46,529 nucleotides of DNA, taken from positions 1 to 46,529 of the forward strand of contig CAJXYI010000019.1 of the NCBI GenBank assembly GCA_913063435.1. The letters run 5' to 3'. Origin of the DNA: an uncultured Actinomycetales bacterium (lineage in GTDB: Bacteria > Actinomycetota > Actinomycetes > S36-B12). Under the pieces are notes generated by a model. The model saw only the letters and a list, made by a program, of their open reading frames with translations, did not search any database and was not told the origin of the DNA. Both the position numbers and the translations under genes were made by a program. Numbering within the stretch: position 1 is the first letter of the stretch; each line of letters begins with the position of its first letter. This document shows, one piece after another, positions 26,101-36,207 of this stretch.

Positions 26101-27981
26101 CTATCGATCAGGAAAGAAGGCCTCGTGCCATAACGCCAGCATGAGGAGCACGAAGATTCGTCGGGAAGCATCCGTCTCACCGTTGACGTGCTGGGCGAGG
26201 AGATCCTCGATGTAGTCGGTGTCGAGGTTCTCCTCGATGAACCTGCTGCGGCGGATGGGCGCCATTACTGAATCGGGATCGCGAGCCAACCAGAGTTTGA
26301 GCGGAGTGGGGAAGCCGAGCTTGTCTCGCACCTCGGTTGTTGCCGGGACCCTGCCGCGGAATGCACGACGTAGGATCCACTTGGTGGTGCCATCCTGATA
26401 TTTGAGCGCGTCGCTCAGTCCCGCGGAGACTCTGGCCACCTCGATATCGAGATAGGGCACCCGCAACTCCAACGAGTGCGCCATGGTCATGCGATCCGCC
26501 TTAGCGAGGATGTCTCCCCGCAACCAGTACTCGAGGTCGATCAACTGCATCTGCCGTGACTCGGGGAGGTGGACGAAACCGGGTCGTTGCCGGGCGAGTT
26601 CGTCAGCCGGAACGATGTGATCGGCGCCAGAATCCGCACGTAGCAACCGCCGGACCTCATCGGGCCGGAAGATGTAGGCATTGCCGATGAAACGCTCGCG
26701 CAAGGGTGTAGCCACTCTGCGCAGGTAGTTGCGGCCGGGAAAGGATCGGCTGATCCGGGACGCTGCTCGGGCGGCACGAGAACCTAGGCCCGCGGGAAGT
26801 GATCGAAGTCGATCGAGATCGATGGGTTCGCGATAGATCCGGTAGCCGCCGAAGAGCTCGTCGGCACCCTCTCCGCTCAAGACGACCGTCACATGTTCAC
26901 GGGCTGCCCGCGCTAGGAAGTACAGGGCCACAGCAGATGGGTCGGCGACGGGTTCGTCGAACGCCCAGGCGATGGCGGGCAGAACGGAAAGGTACTCGTC
27001 CGGCGACACCAGGATCTCGTGATGGTCGGTGCCCAGAGCCTCAGCCACCTCTCGGGCTTCGGCGAGTTCACTGACCTCATCGAATCCGATCGTGAAGGTC
27101 TGGACAGGGGCCGCACCTGCACTGCGGCGTTGCTCCTGAACGAGGGTGACCGTGATGGCGCTGTCGATCCCACCGGACAGAAAGGCGCCGACGGGTACGT
27201 CGCTGATGACGTGGTGGGCTACGGAGTCTTCGAGGACCTTGCGAATCCTCGCTCGAGCGACTTCGACGTCATCGTTCTCGATATGGTCGAACTCATAGCG
27301 GAAATACTCATGGCGCGTGAACGTCCGCTGCTGAAGATCGATATCGATGAAGTGCCCCGGTGGAAGTTTTCGAACTCCATCGAAAAAGGTGTTCTCCAAT
27401 GGGTTGTACTGGAAGGACAGGTAATTCAGCAGTGCTGGCCAATGCACAGCCCGCGGAAAATCAGGATCGACGAGGATGCTCTTGATCTCGCTGGCGAAGG
27501 CCTTGATTCGGGATCCGTTTTCCTCGATTGCGATATACATCGGCTTGATGCCGAACTGATCGCGCGCGATGAGCATCCGATGTTGTTCTAGATCGACGAT
27601 GCTGACACCGAACATTCCGCGAAGCCGGGACAGAGCCGTGGCGGCATCATCGAAGCCATGGTGCGCGATGAGTTGGAGAAGAACCTCAGTGTCGCTGCGC
27701 GTGGTGAAGTGACACCCCTGGGCCTGCAGCTCTTCTCGCAGTTCCCGAAAGTTGTAGATCTCCCCGTTGAACACGATCGCGAATCGTCCGTCCGCGGTCC
27801 ACATCGGTTGATGCCCGCCCTCGATGTCGATGATCGACAGTCGGCGCATCCCGAAGGCGAAATCCGCACCGATGAACTCCCCGGAATCGTCGGGACCGCG
27901 ATGCGTGATGACATCGAGCATCGGGCGCATGAGGGTCGACGTCTGCTGCGGGGGACCGATCAGGCCGGCGACACCGCACAC
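26101..27981 (-). CDS. asnB: Asparagine synthase (glutamine-hydrolysing)
   Basis: Makes asparagine from aspartate, glutamine and ATP; 626 residues. The N-terminal Ntn glutaminase domain begins with the nucleophile Cys2 (MCGVAGLIG), followed by HRGPDDSG and NGEIYNFRELR. The synthetase half has the PP-loop AFLSGGIDSAITV and the motif LSGEGADELFGGYRIYR. The GTG start is preceded by GAGAGGGGAC. It faces away from acnA. In several actinobacteria the gene beside the permease is a TRAM-domain methyltransferase instead, so asnB may be an insertion in this lineage. Confidence 0.93.
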   Translation of the reverse strand: MCGVAGLIGPPQQTSTLMRPMLDVITHRGPDDSGEFIGADFAFGMRRLSIIDIEGGHQPMWTADGRFAIVFNGEIYNFRELREELQAQGCHFTTRSDTEVLLQLIAHHGFDDAATALSRLRGMFGVSIVDLEQHRMLIARDQFGIKPMYIAIEENGSRIKAFASEIKSILVDPDFPRAVHWPALLNYLSFQYNPLENTFFDGVRKLPPGHFIDIDLQQRTFTRHEYFRYEFDHIENDDVEVARARIRKVLEDSVAHHVISDVPVGAFLSGGIDSAITVTLVQEQRRSAGAAPVQTFTIGFDEVSELAEAREVAEALGTDHHEILVSPDEYLSVLPAIAWAFDEPVADPSAVALYFLARAAREHVTVVLSGEGADELFGGYRIYREPIDLDRLRSLPAGLGSRAARAASRISRSFPGRNYLRRVATPLRERFIGNAYIFRPDEVRRLLRADSGADHIVPADELARQRPGFVHLPESRQMQLIDLEYWLRGDILAKADRMTMAHSLELRVPYLDIEVARVSAGLSDALKYQDGTTKWILRRAFRGRVPATTEVRDKLGFPTPLKLWLARDPDSVMAPIRRSRFIEENLDTDYIEDLLAQHVNGETDASRRIFVLLMLALWHEAFFPDR

Positions 27982-28080
27982 CTCAAAGTCCCCTCTCCGA
28001 ACAGCCCCGTGTGGCCGTTCGTGACGCTAGCACCACCTGCTGGGTCCACCGGGCCCGTCAGGGCCGTGTCGCGGGCGGTA

Positions 28081-28094
28081 TCTTGACGTCAAGA
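28081..28094. promoter_or_regulatory. Perfect 14-bp palindrome in front of acnA
   Basis: TCTTGACGTCAAGA equals its own reverse complement and ends 25 bp before the acnA GTG. It lies in the 138-bp divergent asnB-acnA gap, where a regulator dimer could affect either gene. The half-site TTGACG also resembles a -35 element, so binding would mask a promoter. The cognate regulator is unknown to me. Confidence 0.6.
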
Positions 28095-28119
28095 GATTTC
28101 ACGAGGTCGGGAGGCATCG

Positions 28120-30795
28120 GTGGGCACATCGGCGGGGAGCATCAATTCCTTCGGAGCGGAAGACACCCTGGTCGTCGACGACTCCGAGTATCAGATCTAT
28201 CGAGTCGATCGCGTGCCCGGCCACGAGAATCTGCCGTTCACCCATCGGATCCTCCTGGAGAACCTGCTCCGTACCGAGGACGGTGCCAACGTCACCGCCG
28301 ATCAGATCCGGGGTCTGGGTGCCTGGGATCCCGATGCCCAGCCCCATCAGGAAATCCAGTTCACGCCAGCACGAGTGATCATGCAGGATTTCACCGGCGT
28401 CCCCGTCGTGGTCGATCTCGCCACGATGCGCGAGGCGGTAGTAGCCCTTGGCGGGTCGGCGTCCGATGTCGAGCCACTCGCCCCGGCCGAACTCGTTATC
28501 GACCACTCCGTGATCGCTGACTACTTCGCTCGAGCAGATGCCGCCGAGCTCAATGTGGCGTTGGAGTATGACCGCAACCGGGAGCGCTATCAGTTCCTGC
28601 GTTGGGGGCAGGGGGCGTTCGAAGAGTTCAAGGTGGTCCCACCGGGAACCGGCATCGTCCATCAGGTGAACATCGAGTACCTGGCCCGAGTCATCATGGC
28701 CCGTGGCGGTCAGGCCTATCCCGACACCGTGGTCGGGACGGACTCCCACACCACGATGGTCAACGGCCTGGGTGTCCTCGGTTGGGGAGTCGGTGGCATC
28801 GAGGCCGAGGCGGCGATGCTCGGCCAGCCCGTATCGATGCTGATTCCGCGGGTCGTCGGATTCAGATTGAACGGGGAACTGCCCGAGGGTGCCACTGCGA
28901 CCGACCTCGTGCTGACCATCACGCAGATGCTGCGTCAGCACGGCGTAGTGGGCAAGTTCGTGGAGTTCTATGGCGACGGTGTTGCCGCCGTGCCGCTGGC
29001 GAACCGGGCCACGATCGGCAACATGAGCCCGGAGTATGGATCCACGGTGGCGATCTTCCCGATCGATGACGCAACGATCGACTACCTGCGACTCACCGGC
29101 CGCTCCGATCACCAGATCGCGCTGGTCGAGGCCTATGCGAAGGTTCAGGGGCTATGGCATGACGCGTCACGGGAGCCGAGGTATAGCGAGTACCTCGAAT
29201 TGGACCTCTCGACCGTCGAGCCCTCCCTAGCCGGACCAAAGCGACCCCAGGACCGCATCCGACTCGCCGATGCGAAGACATCCTTCGAATCGGAACTCCT
29301 CGGCTACACGGACACTCCATCGCAACCGACCCGGGTGACCATGCCAGATGGTGCCACGGTGGAGATCGACCACGGTTCCGTCGTCATCGCAGCCATCACG
29401 TCGTGCACCAACACCTCGAATCCCTCGGTAATGATCGCCGCGGCCCTTGTGGCGAAGAAGGCCGTGGAGCGGGGACTGACGCGTCGGCCCTGGGTCAAGA
29501 CGACACTGGCACCGGGATCCAAAGTCGTCACCGACTATTACGATCGCGCCGGGTTGACGCCGTATCTGGACAAGGCCGGTTTCGATCTCGTGGGATACGG
29601 CTGCACCACCTGCATCGGCAACTCAGGTCCACTTCCGGCTGAGATCAGCAAGGCCGTGAACGATCATGGGCTCAATGTCGTCTCGGTCCTGTCCGGCAAT
29701 CGCAACTTCGAGGGCCGCATCAATCCCGACGTCACCATGAACTATCTAGCGTCTCCGCCCCTGGTCGTGGCATACGCCATCGCCGGCACGATGGACATCG
29801 ACCTGCAGAATGATCCACTCGCCTACGATCCGCAGGGAAAGCCGGTCTTCCTCAGCGACGTGTGGCCTACGACGTCGGAGATCGAGGAGGTCGTCGCCTC
29901 GGCGATCGATGAGTCCATGTTCGCCGACAGGTACGCCCATGTGTTCGAGGGCGACCAGCGTTGGACGTCCCTGCCGACACCGACCGGCGAGACCTTCGAG
30001 TGGGATCCGGATTCGACGTATGTTCGCCGCCCGCCATATTTCGACGGTATGACCCTGCAGCCGGAACCGGTGACGGATATTCGCGATGCTCGTGTTCTCG
30101 CGCTCCTCGGTGACTCCGTGACGACCGACCACATCTCACCTGCGGGTTCGATCAAGGCTGATAGTCCAGCGGGTAGGTATCTTCGCGAGCATGGAGTGGA
30201 GCCGAAGGACTTCAACTCCTATGGATCCCGTCGCGGCAATCACGAGGTGATGATCCGCGGCACCTTCGCCAACATTCGCCTCCGGAACTTGATGCTCGAC
30301 GATGTTCAGGGTGGTTTCACCCTGGATTTCACCCAGACTGGACATCCGCAGGTACCCATCTTCGACGCCGCGCAGGCCTATGCCGATCAGGACACCCCCC
30401 TGGTCATCATCGCCGGTAAGGAATACGGTTCGGGGTCCTCACGAGACTGGGCCGCGAAAGGCACCGCGCTACTCGGTGTTCGCGCGGTGATCGCAGAGTC
30501 CTATGAGAGAATCCACCGATCCAATCTGATCGGAATGGGTGTCCTGCCCCTGCAGTTCATGCCCGGCCAATCGGCCCAGTCCCTCGGGCTCACCGGCCAC
30601 GAGGTGATCACCATTCACGGGGTCACGGGGCTGAATGACAGCATGGTCCGCGAGGTCGAGGTGACCGCCGAGGGCGACGACGGCCGGACCCACGCGTTCA
30701 CGGCAGTCGTGCGCATCGATACCCCCGGTGAGGCTGATTACTACCGAAACGGTGGAATCCTGCAGTACGTGCTGCGCTCACTGGCGCGTCCTTAA
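28120..30795 (+). CDS. acnA: Aconitate hydratase A
   Basis: The TCA-cycle enzyme interconverting citrate and isocitrate, 891 residues, in the AcnA/IRP1 subfamily. The [4Fe-4S] ligands are in [14 protein letters not shown] and [13 protein letters not shown]. Substrate motifs include [20 protein letters not shown] near the N-terminal third, and the C-terminal swivel domain has [19 protein letters not shown] and [15 protein letters not shown]. The GTG start has GGGAGG 4 nt upstream. A 14-bp palindrome before the start suggests repressor control. dxs follows after 102 bp. Confidence 0.95.
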   Translation: MGTSAGSINSFGAEDTLVVDDSEYQIYRVDRVPGHENLPFTHRILLENLLRTEDGANVTADQIRGLGAWDPDAQPHQEIQFTPARVIMQDFTGVPVVVDLATMREAVVALGGSASDVEPLAPAELVIDHSVIADYFARADAAELNVALEYDRNRERYQFLRWGQGAFEEFKVVPPGTGIVHQVNIEYLARVIMARGGQAYPDTVVGTDSHTTMVNGLGVLGWGVGGIEAEAAMLGQPVSMLIPRVVGFRLNGELPEGATATDLVLTITQMLRQHGVVGKFVEFYGDGVAAVPLANRATIGNMSPEYGSTVAIFPIDDATIDYLRLTGRSDHQIALVEAYAKVQGLWHDASREPRYSEYLELDLSTVEPSLAGPKRPQDRIRLADAKTSFESELLGYTDTPSQPTRVTMPDGATVEIDHGSVVIAAITSCTNTSNPSVMIAAALVAKKAVERGLTRRPWVKTTLAPGSKVVTDYYDRAGLTPYLDKAGFDLVGYGCTTCIGNSGPLPAEISKAVNDHGLNVVSVLSGNRNFEGRINPDVTMNYLASPPLVVAYAIAGTMDIDLQNDPLAYDPQGKPVFLSDVWPTTSEIEEVVASAIDESMFADRYAHVFEGDQRWTSLPTPTGETFEWDPDSTYVRRPPYFDGMTLQPEPVTDIRDARVLALLGDSVTTDHISPAGSIKADSPAGRYLREHGVEPKDFNSYGSRRGNHEVMIRGTFANIRLRNLMLDDVQGGFTLDFTQTGHPQVPIFDAAQAYADQDTPLVIIAGKEYGSGSSRDWAAKGTALLGVRAVIAESYERIHRSNLIGMGVLPLQFMPGQSAQSLGLTGHEVITIHGVTGLNDSMVREVEVTAEGDDGRTHAFTAVVRIDTPGEADYYRNGGILQYVLRSLARP

Positions 30796-30819
30796 GGTGT
30801 GAGGCGGCGCAGCCCGGCC

Positions 30820-30825
30820 TAGACT
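30820..30825 (+). promoter_or_regulatory. Candidate -10 box for dxs
   Basis: TAGACT lies in the 102-bp acnA-dxs gap. Transcription from it would give dxs a leader of roughly 65 nt, consistent with the strong AGGAGG used there. The -35 region is weak. Confidence 0.35.
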
Positions 30826-30897
30826 CGTGGTGGCCGTGCGTTGCGCGGCTCGCGGTTGCAACGGTCACGATGGCCGAAGAAGCGAGGAGGCCCACGG

Positions 30898-32883
30898 GTG
30901 TCGATGCTGGAACGGATCGAATCACCAGCCGATGTTCGGGATCTTAGTCCCGATCAGGTCATCGAACTGTGTGCTCAGATCCGTCAGTTTCTCGTCGATC
31001 GGGTATCCCGCACCGGCGGCCATCTTGGGCCCAACCTCGGCGTCGTCGAACTGACCGTGGCCCTGCATCGAGTGTTCGACTCTCCACGCGATGTCATCCT
31101 GTGGGACACCGGGCACCAGGCCTACGTACACAAGATCCTGACCGGTCGGTCGGCAAGCTTCGACACCCTGCGCAAGGAGGGCGGGCTATCGGGATATCCC
31201 AGTCGTGCGGAGAGCGATCATGACGTGATCGAGAATTCGCATGCGTCAACGTCGCTGTCCTATGCCGATGGGATCGCCAAAGCGTGGGAACTGGACGGAA
31301 CTCTGGGTGCAACCGGTGGGCGGCACGTGGTGGCGGTCATCGGCGATGGGGCGTTGACCGGTGGGATGTCGTGGGAGGCACTCAACAATATTGCGGCTGC
31401 AGAGCGTCCGATGGTGATCGTCGTCAATGACAACGAACGCTCCTATTCACCCACGATCGGCGGCCTTGCCCATCATCTGGCGACATTGCGGACAACGCGG
31501 GGTTACGAGCGCTTCCTCGATTGGGGCAGGCGCGTGCTCCATCGCACCCCCGTTGTCGGACCGGTGGTTTACGACACGCTGCACGGCATGAAGAAGGGTG
31601 TGAAAGACGTCGTCGCCCCACAGGGGATGTTCGAGGATCTCGGCCTCAAGTACATCGGCCCGATCGATGGACACGATGTCGACGAGCTCGAGCATGCCCT
31701 GCGCCGGGCAAGCGCATTCGATGGGCCCGTGATCGTCCACGCCATCACCGAGAAAGGCAGGGGTTACCGTCCGGCTGAGGATGATGAAGCGGATCGGTTC
31801 CACGGCGTCGGTGTCATCGATCCCGACACCGGTAAGCCCCTTGCCGGCTCCTCCACGACCTGGACTTCGATCTTCTCCGATGAGTTGTGCCGAATCGGAG
31901 CGGTCCGGCCTGATCTCGTCGCGATCACCGCGGCCATGGCCGGCCCGACCGGTCTGGATGCCTTCGGCCGCCGTTTCCCCGACCGGTTATACGATGTCGG
32001 GATCGCAGAGCAGCATGCGGTGGCAAGCGCGACCGGTCTTGCCTTCGCGGGCAAGCATCCGGTGGTGGCCGTTTACGCAACCTTCCTCAATCGGGCCTTC
32101 GATCAGGTGCTCATGGACTGCGCCCTGCATCGAGCCGGTGTCACCTTCGTCCTCGACCGCGCCGGTGTCACCGGTGACGATGGAGCCAGCCACAACGGCA
32201 TGTGGGATATGGCGCTGCTGTCAATCGTTCCTGGACTGCGACTGGCTGCTCCCCGCGACGAACCGACACTGCGCACGGCTCTGGCCCAATCCGTGGACAT
32301 CGACGATGGCCCCAGTGTGATCCGTTTCCCCAAGGGAGCAAGCGGACCCGATCTGCCCGCAATTCGTGTCGAGGACGGCGTCGATGTGCTCTACGACGCG
32401 CAAGCACTAGGCGCCGAGCCGGATGTGGTGCTGCTGGCTGTGGGAAGTTTCGCTGCCCTCGGCATCGAGGTCGGTCATCGGCTGGCTGATCAGGGGATAT
32501 CGGTCCAGGTTGTGGATCCGCGATGGGTTCTGCCCATCGAAGACGGGTTGGTGAATATCTGCGCACGGGGTCGCCTCGTCGTCTCGCTCGAAGACGGGCT
32601 GCGGTCACAGGGAATCGGAAGCGCACTCCGTGATGCGATGGTTCGCCAGGGAGTCGAACGGCCGATGCTGCTGTTCGGTGTCCCCGATGAGTTCCTGGAC
32701 ACCGGTTCGCGCTCGCAACTGCTCGAACGCTACGGGCTGACGGCGCAGGAGGTCTCTCGCGAGGTCGTCGAATGGGTCAGCGCGACGATGACATCGCCGG
32801 GTTCTGATCACGACACCACGACATCCGCAGAGGCGAATACCAGTCTCGGAGCAGCGCACTCGACCACGGAAACGACGTCGTAG
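30898..32883 (+). CDS. dxs: 1-deoxy-D-xylulose-5-phosphate synthase
   Basis: The first enzyme of the MEP isoprenoid pathway, condensing pyruvate and glyceraldehyde 3-phosphate with thiamine diphosphate; 661 residues. The TPP motif begins [17 protein letters not shown] and ends at [10 protein letters not shown]. The N-terminal histidine region is [16 protein letters not shown]. The transketolase pyrimidine domain shows [23 protein letters not shown] ends 7 nt before the GTG at 30898; an in-frame ATG at 30904 is possible but spaced less well. It converges with the RNase D gene. Confidence 0.95.
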   Translation: MSMLERIESPADVRDLSPDQVIELCAQIRQFLVDRVSRTGGHLGPNLGVVELTVALHRVFDSPRDVILWDTGHQAYVHKILTGRSASFDTLRKEGGLSGYPSRAESDHDVIENSHASTSLSYADGIAKAWELDGTLGATGGRHVVAVIGDGALTGGMSWEALNNIAAAERPMVIVVNDNERSYSPTIGGLAHHLATLRTTRGYERFLDWGRRVLHRTPVVGPVVYDTLHGMKKGVKDVVAPQGMFEDLGLKYIGPIDGHDVDELEHALRRASAFDGPVIVHAITEKGRGYRPAEDDEADRFHGVGVIDPDTGKPLAGSSTTWTSIFSDELCRIGAVRPDLVAITAAMAGPTGLDAFGRRFPDRLYDVGIAEQHAVASATGLAFAGKHPVVAVYATFLNRAFDQVLMDCALHRAGVTFVLDRAGVTGDDGASHNGMWDMALLSIVPGLRLAAPRDEPTLRTALAQSVDIDDGPSVIRFPKGASGPDLPAIRVEDGVDVLYDAQALGAEPDVVLLAVGSFAALGIEVGHRLADQGISVQVVDPRWVLPIEDGLVNICARGRLVVSLEDGLRSQGIGSALRDAMVRQGVERPMLLFGVPDEFLDTGSRSQLLERYGLTAQEVSREVVEWVSATMTSPGSDHDTTTSAEANTSLGAAHSTTETTS

Positions 32884-32942
32884 CCGACCGCTATCGGGAT
32901 AGGCACGACTCCGCGGGCGCGCTGCGCTTCACCTCCATGGGA

Positions 32943-34280
32943 TCAGTCGACAGGCGTGGGGTCGATGGGCATGGGGTCGATCGGCTCGGGTGACGTCTGC
33001 TCGTCGACGGTGCTGCAGGCTTCGACGAGGATCGGAGTCACCAGGCGCAACTGCCACGTGCGCAGCCCTGATTCGCGCAGGCGAGCCTCGACGGACTCAT
33101 GGTGAGGCGGATCCGGAGGTGACCACAGCACCCGGCGGATGGCGTCGGGCGTCCCCAGATTCTCGACGGGGACGTTGACCCGCTCTGACAGTGACGAGAG
33201 TGCGGACTTGGCAGCGATCAACCGCTGGGCTGCCTGCTGGTCCCTGCTCGCCCACTGTCGTGGCGGTGGAGGACCCGTTCCACGTAGCGTCAGATCCGGA
33301 AGGGTGGCATCGGGTTCTGCTTGAGCGGCAGTGATGGCGTCCCACCAGATGCGCTTGAGCCCGGCCGCGCGGCCACGGGAGAAGCCGGGCATACGCGACA
33401 ACTCCTGCACTGACTCCGGGGGAGTAGCGGCTGCTGCCACGATGGCAGCATCCGTCAGTATTCGCCCCGGTGCGATATCACGCTCTCGGGCAACAGCGTC
33501 TCTCGTGGTCCATAGGCCTCGGACGATCGCGAGCCCACGTCGGGAGCGGATCGCATGGATTCCGGAGGTGCGACGCCACGGATCCACCCGTTCCGGGGCC
33601 GGTGGCGCGGTGATCAGGGCGTCGAATTCCTCGCGTGCCCAGGAGAGCTTGCCCTCGGTTTCCAGATCCGCGGCGAGTATGTCGCGCAAGGCCGGGAGCA
33701 CCTCGACGTCCAAGGCTGCGTAGCGCCGCCAGGCGATCGGTAGCGGTCGCATCGACCAATCGGCTGCACCGTGTCCCTTCTCCAGGTGCCAACCCAATTC
33801 GGCAGCAACGAGCGGTCCGAGTCCGACGCGTTCACGACCGAGTAGTCGACCGGCGAGTTCGGTATCGAACAGGTACTGAGGTCGCAGTCCGATCTCAGCG
33901 AGACAGGGCAGGTCCTGGCTGGCAGCGTGGATGATCCACTCCAGTGGCGCCAGAACTTCGGCGAGCCGGCTCAGGTCAGGCAGTGCTATCGGGTCGATCA
34001 ACCAGGTGCCACCACCGTGTCGGTACACCTGCACCAGGTAGGCCCGTTGTCCGTACCGGAAGCCTGAGGCGCGTTCGGCGTCCACCCCGACCGGACCGGT
34101 ACCACGCGCCAGCGCATCGACGACCCGGGTCATTCCGCGCGGAGTGTCGATAACCTCGGGGACACCATCCCGCGGCTCGAGCGGGGTCAGATCCGGGTCT
34201 GGGTTGGATGCTTCCACCGATGAATCCGGCGGGGACGTGGGCGGATTCACATCGCTGTCCGCTCGTGCAGGGGGATTCAT
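32943..34280 (-). CDS. Ribonuclease D-like 3'-5' exonuclease with HRDC domains
   Basis: A 445-residue DEDD-family nuclease (Rv2681-like). The exonuclease motifs are GVDAERASGFRYG (Asp-x-Glu), HAASQDLPCL, and RRYAALDVEVLPAL with the Tyr and final Asp. HRDC domains follow at about residues 220-300 and 340-420. The proline-rich ends are low-complexity, and the C-terminal PEPIDPMPIDPTPVD comes from a short DNA repeat. It is probably co-transcribed with DUF3000, 24 bp upstream of its start. RNA processing is the family role. Confidence 0.88.
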   Translation of the reverse strand: MNPPARADSDVNPPTSPPDSSVEASNPDPDLTPLEPRDGVPEVIDTPRGMTRVVDALARGTGPVGVDAERASGFRYGQRAYLVQVYRHGGGTWLIDPIALPDLSRLAEVLAPLEWIIHAASQDLPCLAEIGLRPQYLFDTELAGRLLGRERVGLGPLVAAELGWHLEKGHGAADWSMRPLPIAWRRYAALDVEVLPALRDILAADLETEGKLSWAREEFDALITAPPAPERVDPWRRTSGIHAIRSRRGLAIVRGLWTTRDAVARERDIAPGRILTDAAIVAAAATPPESVQELSRMPGFSRGRAAGLKRIWWDAITAAQAEPDATLPDLTLRGTGPPPPRQWASRDQQAAQRLIAAKSALSSLSERVNVPVENLGTPDAIRRVLWSPPDPPHHESVEARLRESGLRTWQLRLVTPILVEACSTVDEQTSPEPIDPMPIDPTPVD

Positions 34281-34304
34281 CGATTCGCGGTTCCGTATTC
34301 CGGG

Positions 34305-34916
34305 CTAACGCTGCGCAGTCGCGTTGGCCGACCGATCGAGTCGGGTGATCCCGACCCCCGCGGGCACCAGCCCCGCGGCCGTGGCGATCAGATCGGCCCA
34401 GGCCTGGATGTGTCGGCCCAATCCGTCAGGTTCACCCAGGGGAGTCCAGGAGGCACGGATCTCGATCTGGCCAGTCACCAGACCGACCGGATCGGCCAGC
34501 GAGCCGAATCCCTCGCTGGTCACTCGAGTCACGGTTCCGCCCAGGGCTCCGGTGTTCGCGTCATGGGCTGCGAGGGCCTCCTCGAGCCAACTCCAGCCCA
34601 CCGTGGGCAGGAGGGGATCGGTTGCCAGGTCCGACTCCAGTGCAGCCCGAGCGAAGGTGACGACGCGGAAGGTGCCCTCCCAGGAGACCACCCCATCGGG
34701 ATCGTGCAGGACGACGAGCCGACCCGTGGCTAGTTCACCGCCCTCGGGATCGGCCGGATCGGGTATCTCGGCCGACAGTGCCACCGCGTGTGGGGCGAGA
34801 CGCTGCGGTGCCGGGGCTTCGTCGATACGCAATTCGGGGCGGTATCGCTGTTGGCGCAGACTCGCCAAGGCGATCTCGAAGTCTGATCCCGCTCCTGAAC
34901 CGACCGACGACGACAC
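34305..34916 (-). CDS. DUF3000 family protein
   Basis: A 203-residue actinobacterial protein of unknown function (Rv2680-like), conventionally next to the RNase D gene. Conserved-looking segments are IALASLRQQRYRPELRIDEA, LAPHAVALSAEI and VGWSWLEEALAAH near the middle. The GTG start lies 7 nt after a TAGTCT -10 box, so this two-gene transcript is probably leaderless. Confidence 0.85.
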   Translation of the reverse strand: MSSSVGSGAGSDFEIALASLRQQRYRPELRIDEAPAPQRLAPHAVALSAEIPDPADPEGGELATGRLVVLHDPDGVVSWEGTFRVVTFARAALESDLATDPLLPTVGWSWLEEALAAHDANTGALGGTVTRVTSEGFGSLADPVGLVTGQIEIRASWTPLGEPDGLGRHIQAWADLIATAAGLVPAGVGITRLDRSANATAQR

Positions 34917-34923
34917 GCTTCTC

Positions 34924-34929
34924 AGACTA
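34924..34929 (-). promoter_or_regulatory. -10 box of a probable leaderless transcript
   Basis: On the minus strand TAGTCT is followed by 7 nt and the GTG of DUF3000. Confidence 0.6.
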
Positions 34930-34984
34930 CGTCGCCATGCGGGCTCAGCGGCCGGTTACACGCCGATGCTCGGATCCGGGTGAG

Positions 34985-35470
34985 CTAGGCAGGGGGCACG
35001 ATCGCAGGGGGAGACCCTCCCGGGGGTACATGGCGCACGCTGAGGGAGTTGATGCAGTAGCGCAGGTCCGTGGGCGTGGAGTAGCCCTCACCGGCGAAGA
35101 CGTGGCCGAGATGACCGTCGCACCGTGCGCAGCGGACCTCAGTGCGCACCATGCCCAGGCTGCGGTCCTCGATCTCGATGACTGTCGAGGTCATCGGCGC
35201 ATAGAACGACGGCCATCCGCAGTGCGAGGCGAACTTCGTCTGCGCGTCGAACAGGGCCGCCCCACAGCCCCTGCAGTAGTAGGTGCCCGGGTCGGTGGTG
35301 TCGACGTACTCACCGGACCAGGGCGCTTCGGTTCCGGCCTTGCGCAGAATTCGATACTCCTCAGGCGACAGGATCGAGCGCCACTGGTCGTCGCTGAGAC
35401 GGATCACGTCCGGCTGGCTCTCAGGTCCACCGATGCCCTCGTGCGATTGCCTGCCCTGTGCGTCATTCAC
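34985..35470 (-). CDS. msrB: Peptide-methionine (R)-S-oxide reductase
   Basis: Repairs methionine-R-sulfoxide in proteins; 161 residues. Zinc is held by two CxxC pairs, CRGCGAALF and [13 protein letters not shown]. The catalytic cysteine is in [10 protein letters not shown]. Substrate-site motifs [11 protein letters not shown] and [10 protein letters not shown] are intact. The GTG start comes 6 nt after a TAGTGT -10 box; the GGAGGG directly abutting the GTG is too close to act as a ribosome site. Confidence 0.95.
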   Translation of the reverse strand: MNDAQGRQSHEGIGGPESQPDVIRLSDDQWRSILSPEEYRILRKAGTEAPWSGEYVDTTDPGTYYCRGCGAALFDAQTKFASHCGWPSFYAPMTSTVIEIEDRSLGMVRTEVRCARCDGHLGHVFAGEGYSTPTDLRYCINSLSVRHVPPGGSPPAIVPPA

Positions 35471-35476
35471 CCCTCC

Positions 35477-35482
35477 ACACTA
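35477..35482 (-). promoter_or_regulatory. -10 box of a probable leaderless transcript
   Basis: On the minus strand TAGTGT is followed by 6 nt and the GTG of msrB. Confidence 0.55.
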
Positions 35483-35487
35483 GGCGT

Positions 35488-35504
35488 GGCGAGCCTGGCT
35501 CGCC
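35488..35504. other. Short perfect hairpin in the msrB-Nudix gap
   Basis: GGCGAGC and GCTCGCC pair across a 3-nt loop just upstream of the msrB promoter. No T-run follows on either strand. It could be an operator or a chance GC-rich palindrome. The rest of this 198-bp gap holds TAGGCT at 35518 as a possible -10 box for the Nudix gene. Confidence 0.25.
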
Positions 35505-35668
35505 CGTTTACACCGCCTAGGCTGACTCGGGGTTCACTGCTAGGCCGACTCTCGGTCACGAGGACAGTCGGGGTGGCGGTCGAGAAGCCGGACGAGGGAC
35601 CGGACGAGGGCTGCTGCGCGGTGGACGCCAGGTTTCTGGGGCGATGACGACTCGAGGAGGCAGGTCTG

Positions 35669-36205
35669 ATGAGCGACATGCTCGATACCCGCGGGGTGTG
35701 GTTGAGCGAGGAGGACATGTCCAGTGCCCGCGAACGACTTCCCATCGTCTACGTCGATGCCCTGCCTGTACGTACCGACGCACTAGGGCAGGTCACTGCC
35801 GTCGGTCTCCTGCTGCGAGCACGCCCGGACGGATCGCTGAGCCGCTCGGTGGTGTCGGGTCGGGTCCTCTATGGCGAGCGCGTCCGGGATGCTCTGCTGC
35901 GGCACCTGGAGAAGGATCTCGGTTCGATGGCCCTGCCCCGGCTACCCGCGACGATCGTGCCGTTCACCGTCGCTGAGTATTTTCCGGAGCCGGAGGTGAC
36001 CGGGTTCCACGACCCCCGCCAGCACGCCGTCAGCCTGGCCTATGTCGTCCCCTGCGATGGTGATTGCCAACCATCCCAGGATGCGCTCGACCTCGCGTGG
36101 GTGTCGCCGGCCGAAGCCTTGTCCTACACCTTCCAAGCGGAGATGACCGGCGGTCAAGGTCAACTGGTTCGGCTGGGTCTGGCGCACTGTGGCTACCTGG
36201 ACTGA
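35669..36205 (+). CDS. Nudix-fold family protein (DUF4916)
   Basis: A 178-residue actinobacterial Nudix-like protein. The Nudix box position reads GRVLYGERVRDALLRHLEKD: the first Gly and Glu fit the consensus, but the REUxEE core is changed to RHLEKD. Metal-dependent hydrolysis is therefore doubtful. The start is preceded by GAGGAGGCAG. Its stop is 2 bp from the convergent enoyl-CoA hydratase stop. Confidence 0.78.
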   Translation: MSDMLDTRGVWLSEEDMSSARERLPIVYVDALPVRTDALGQVTAVGLLLRARPDGSLSRSVVSGRVLYGERVRDALLRHLEKDLGSMALPRLPATIVPFTVAEYFPEPEVTGFHDPRQHAVSLAYVVPCDGDCQPSQDALDLAWVSPAEALSYTFQAEMTGGQGQLVRLGLAHCGYLD

Positions 36206-36207
36206 TG

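Noticed and set aside
28099-29112. Minus-strand open frame (337 codons) across the 5' part of acnA
   Set aside because: Antisense to well-conserved aconitase sequence and extends over the acnA promoter palindrome; no domain or start signal.
30827-31054. 75-codon Cys-rich frame starting just after TAGACT, before dxs
   Set aside because: The GTG is only 1-4 nt from the -10 box and the frame runs deep into dxs in another phase; TAGACT fits better as the dxs promoter.
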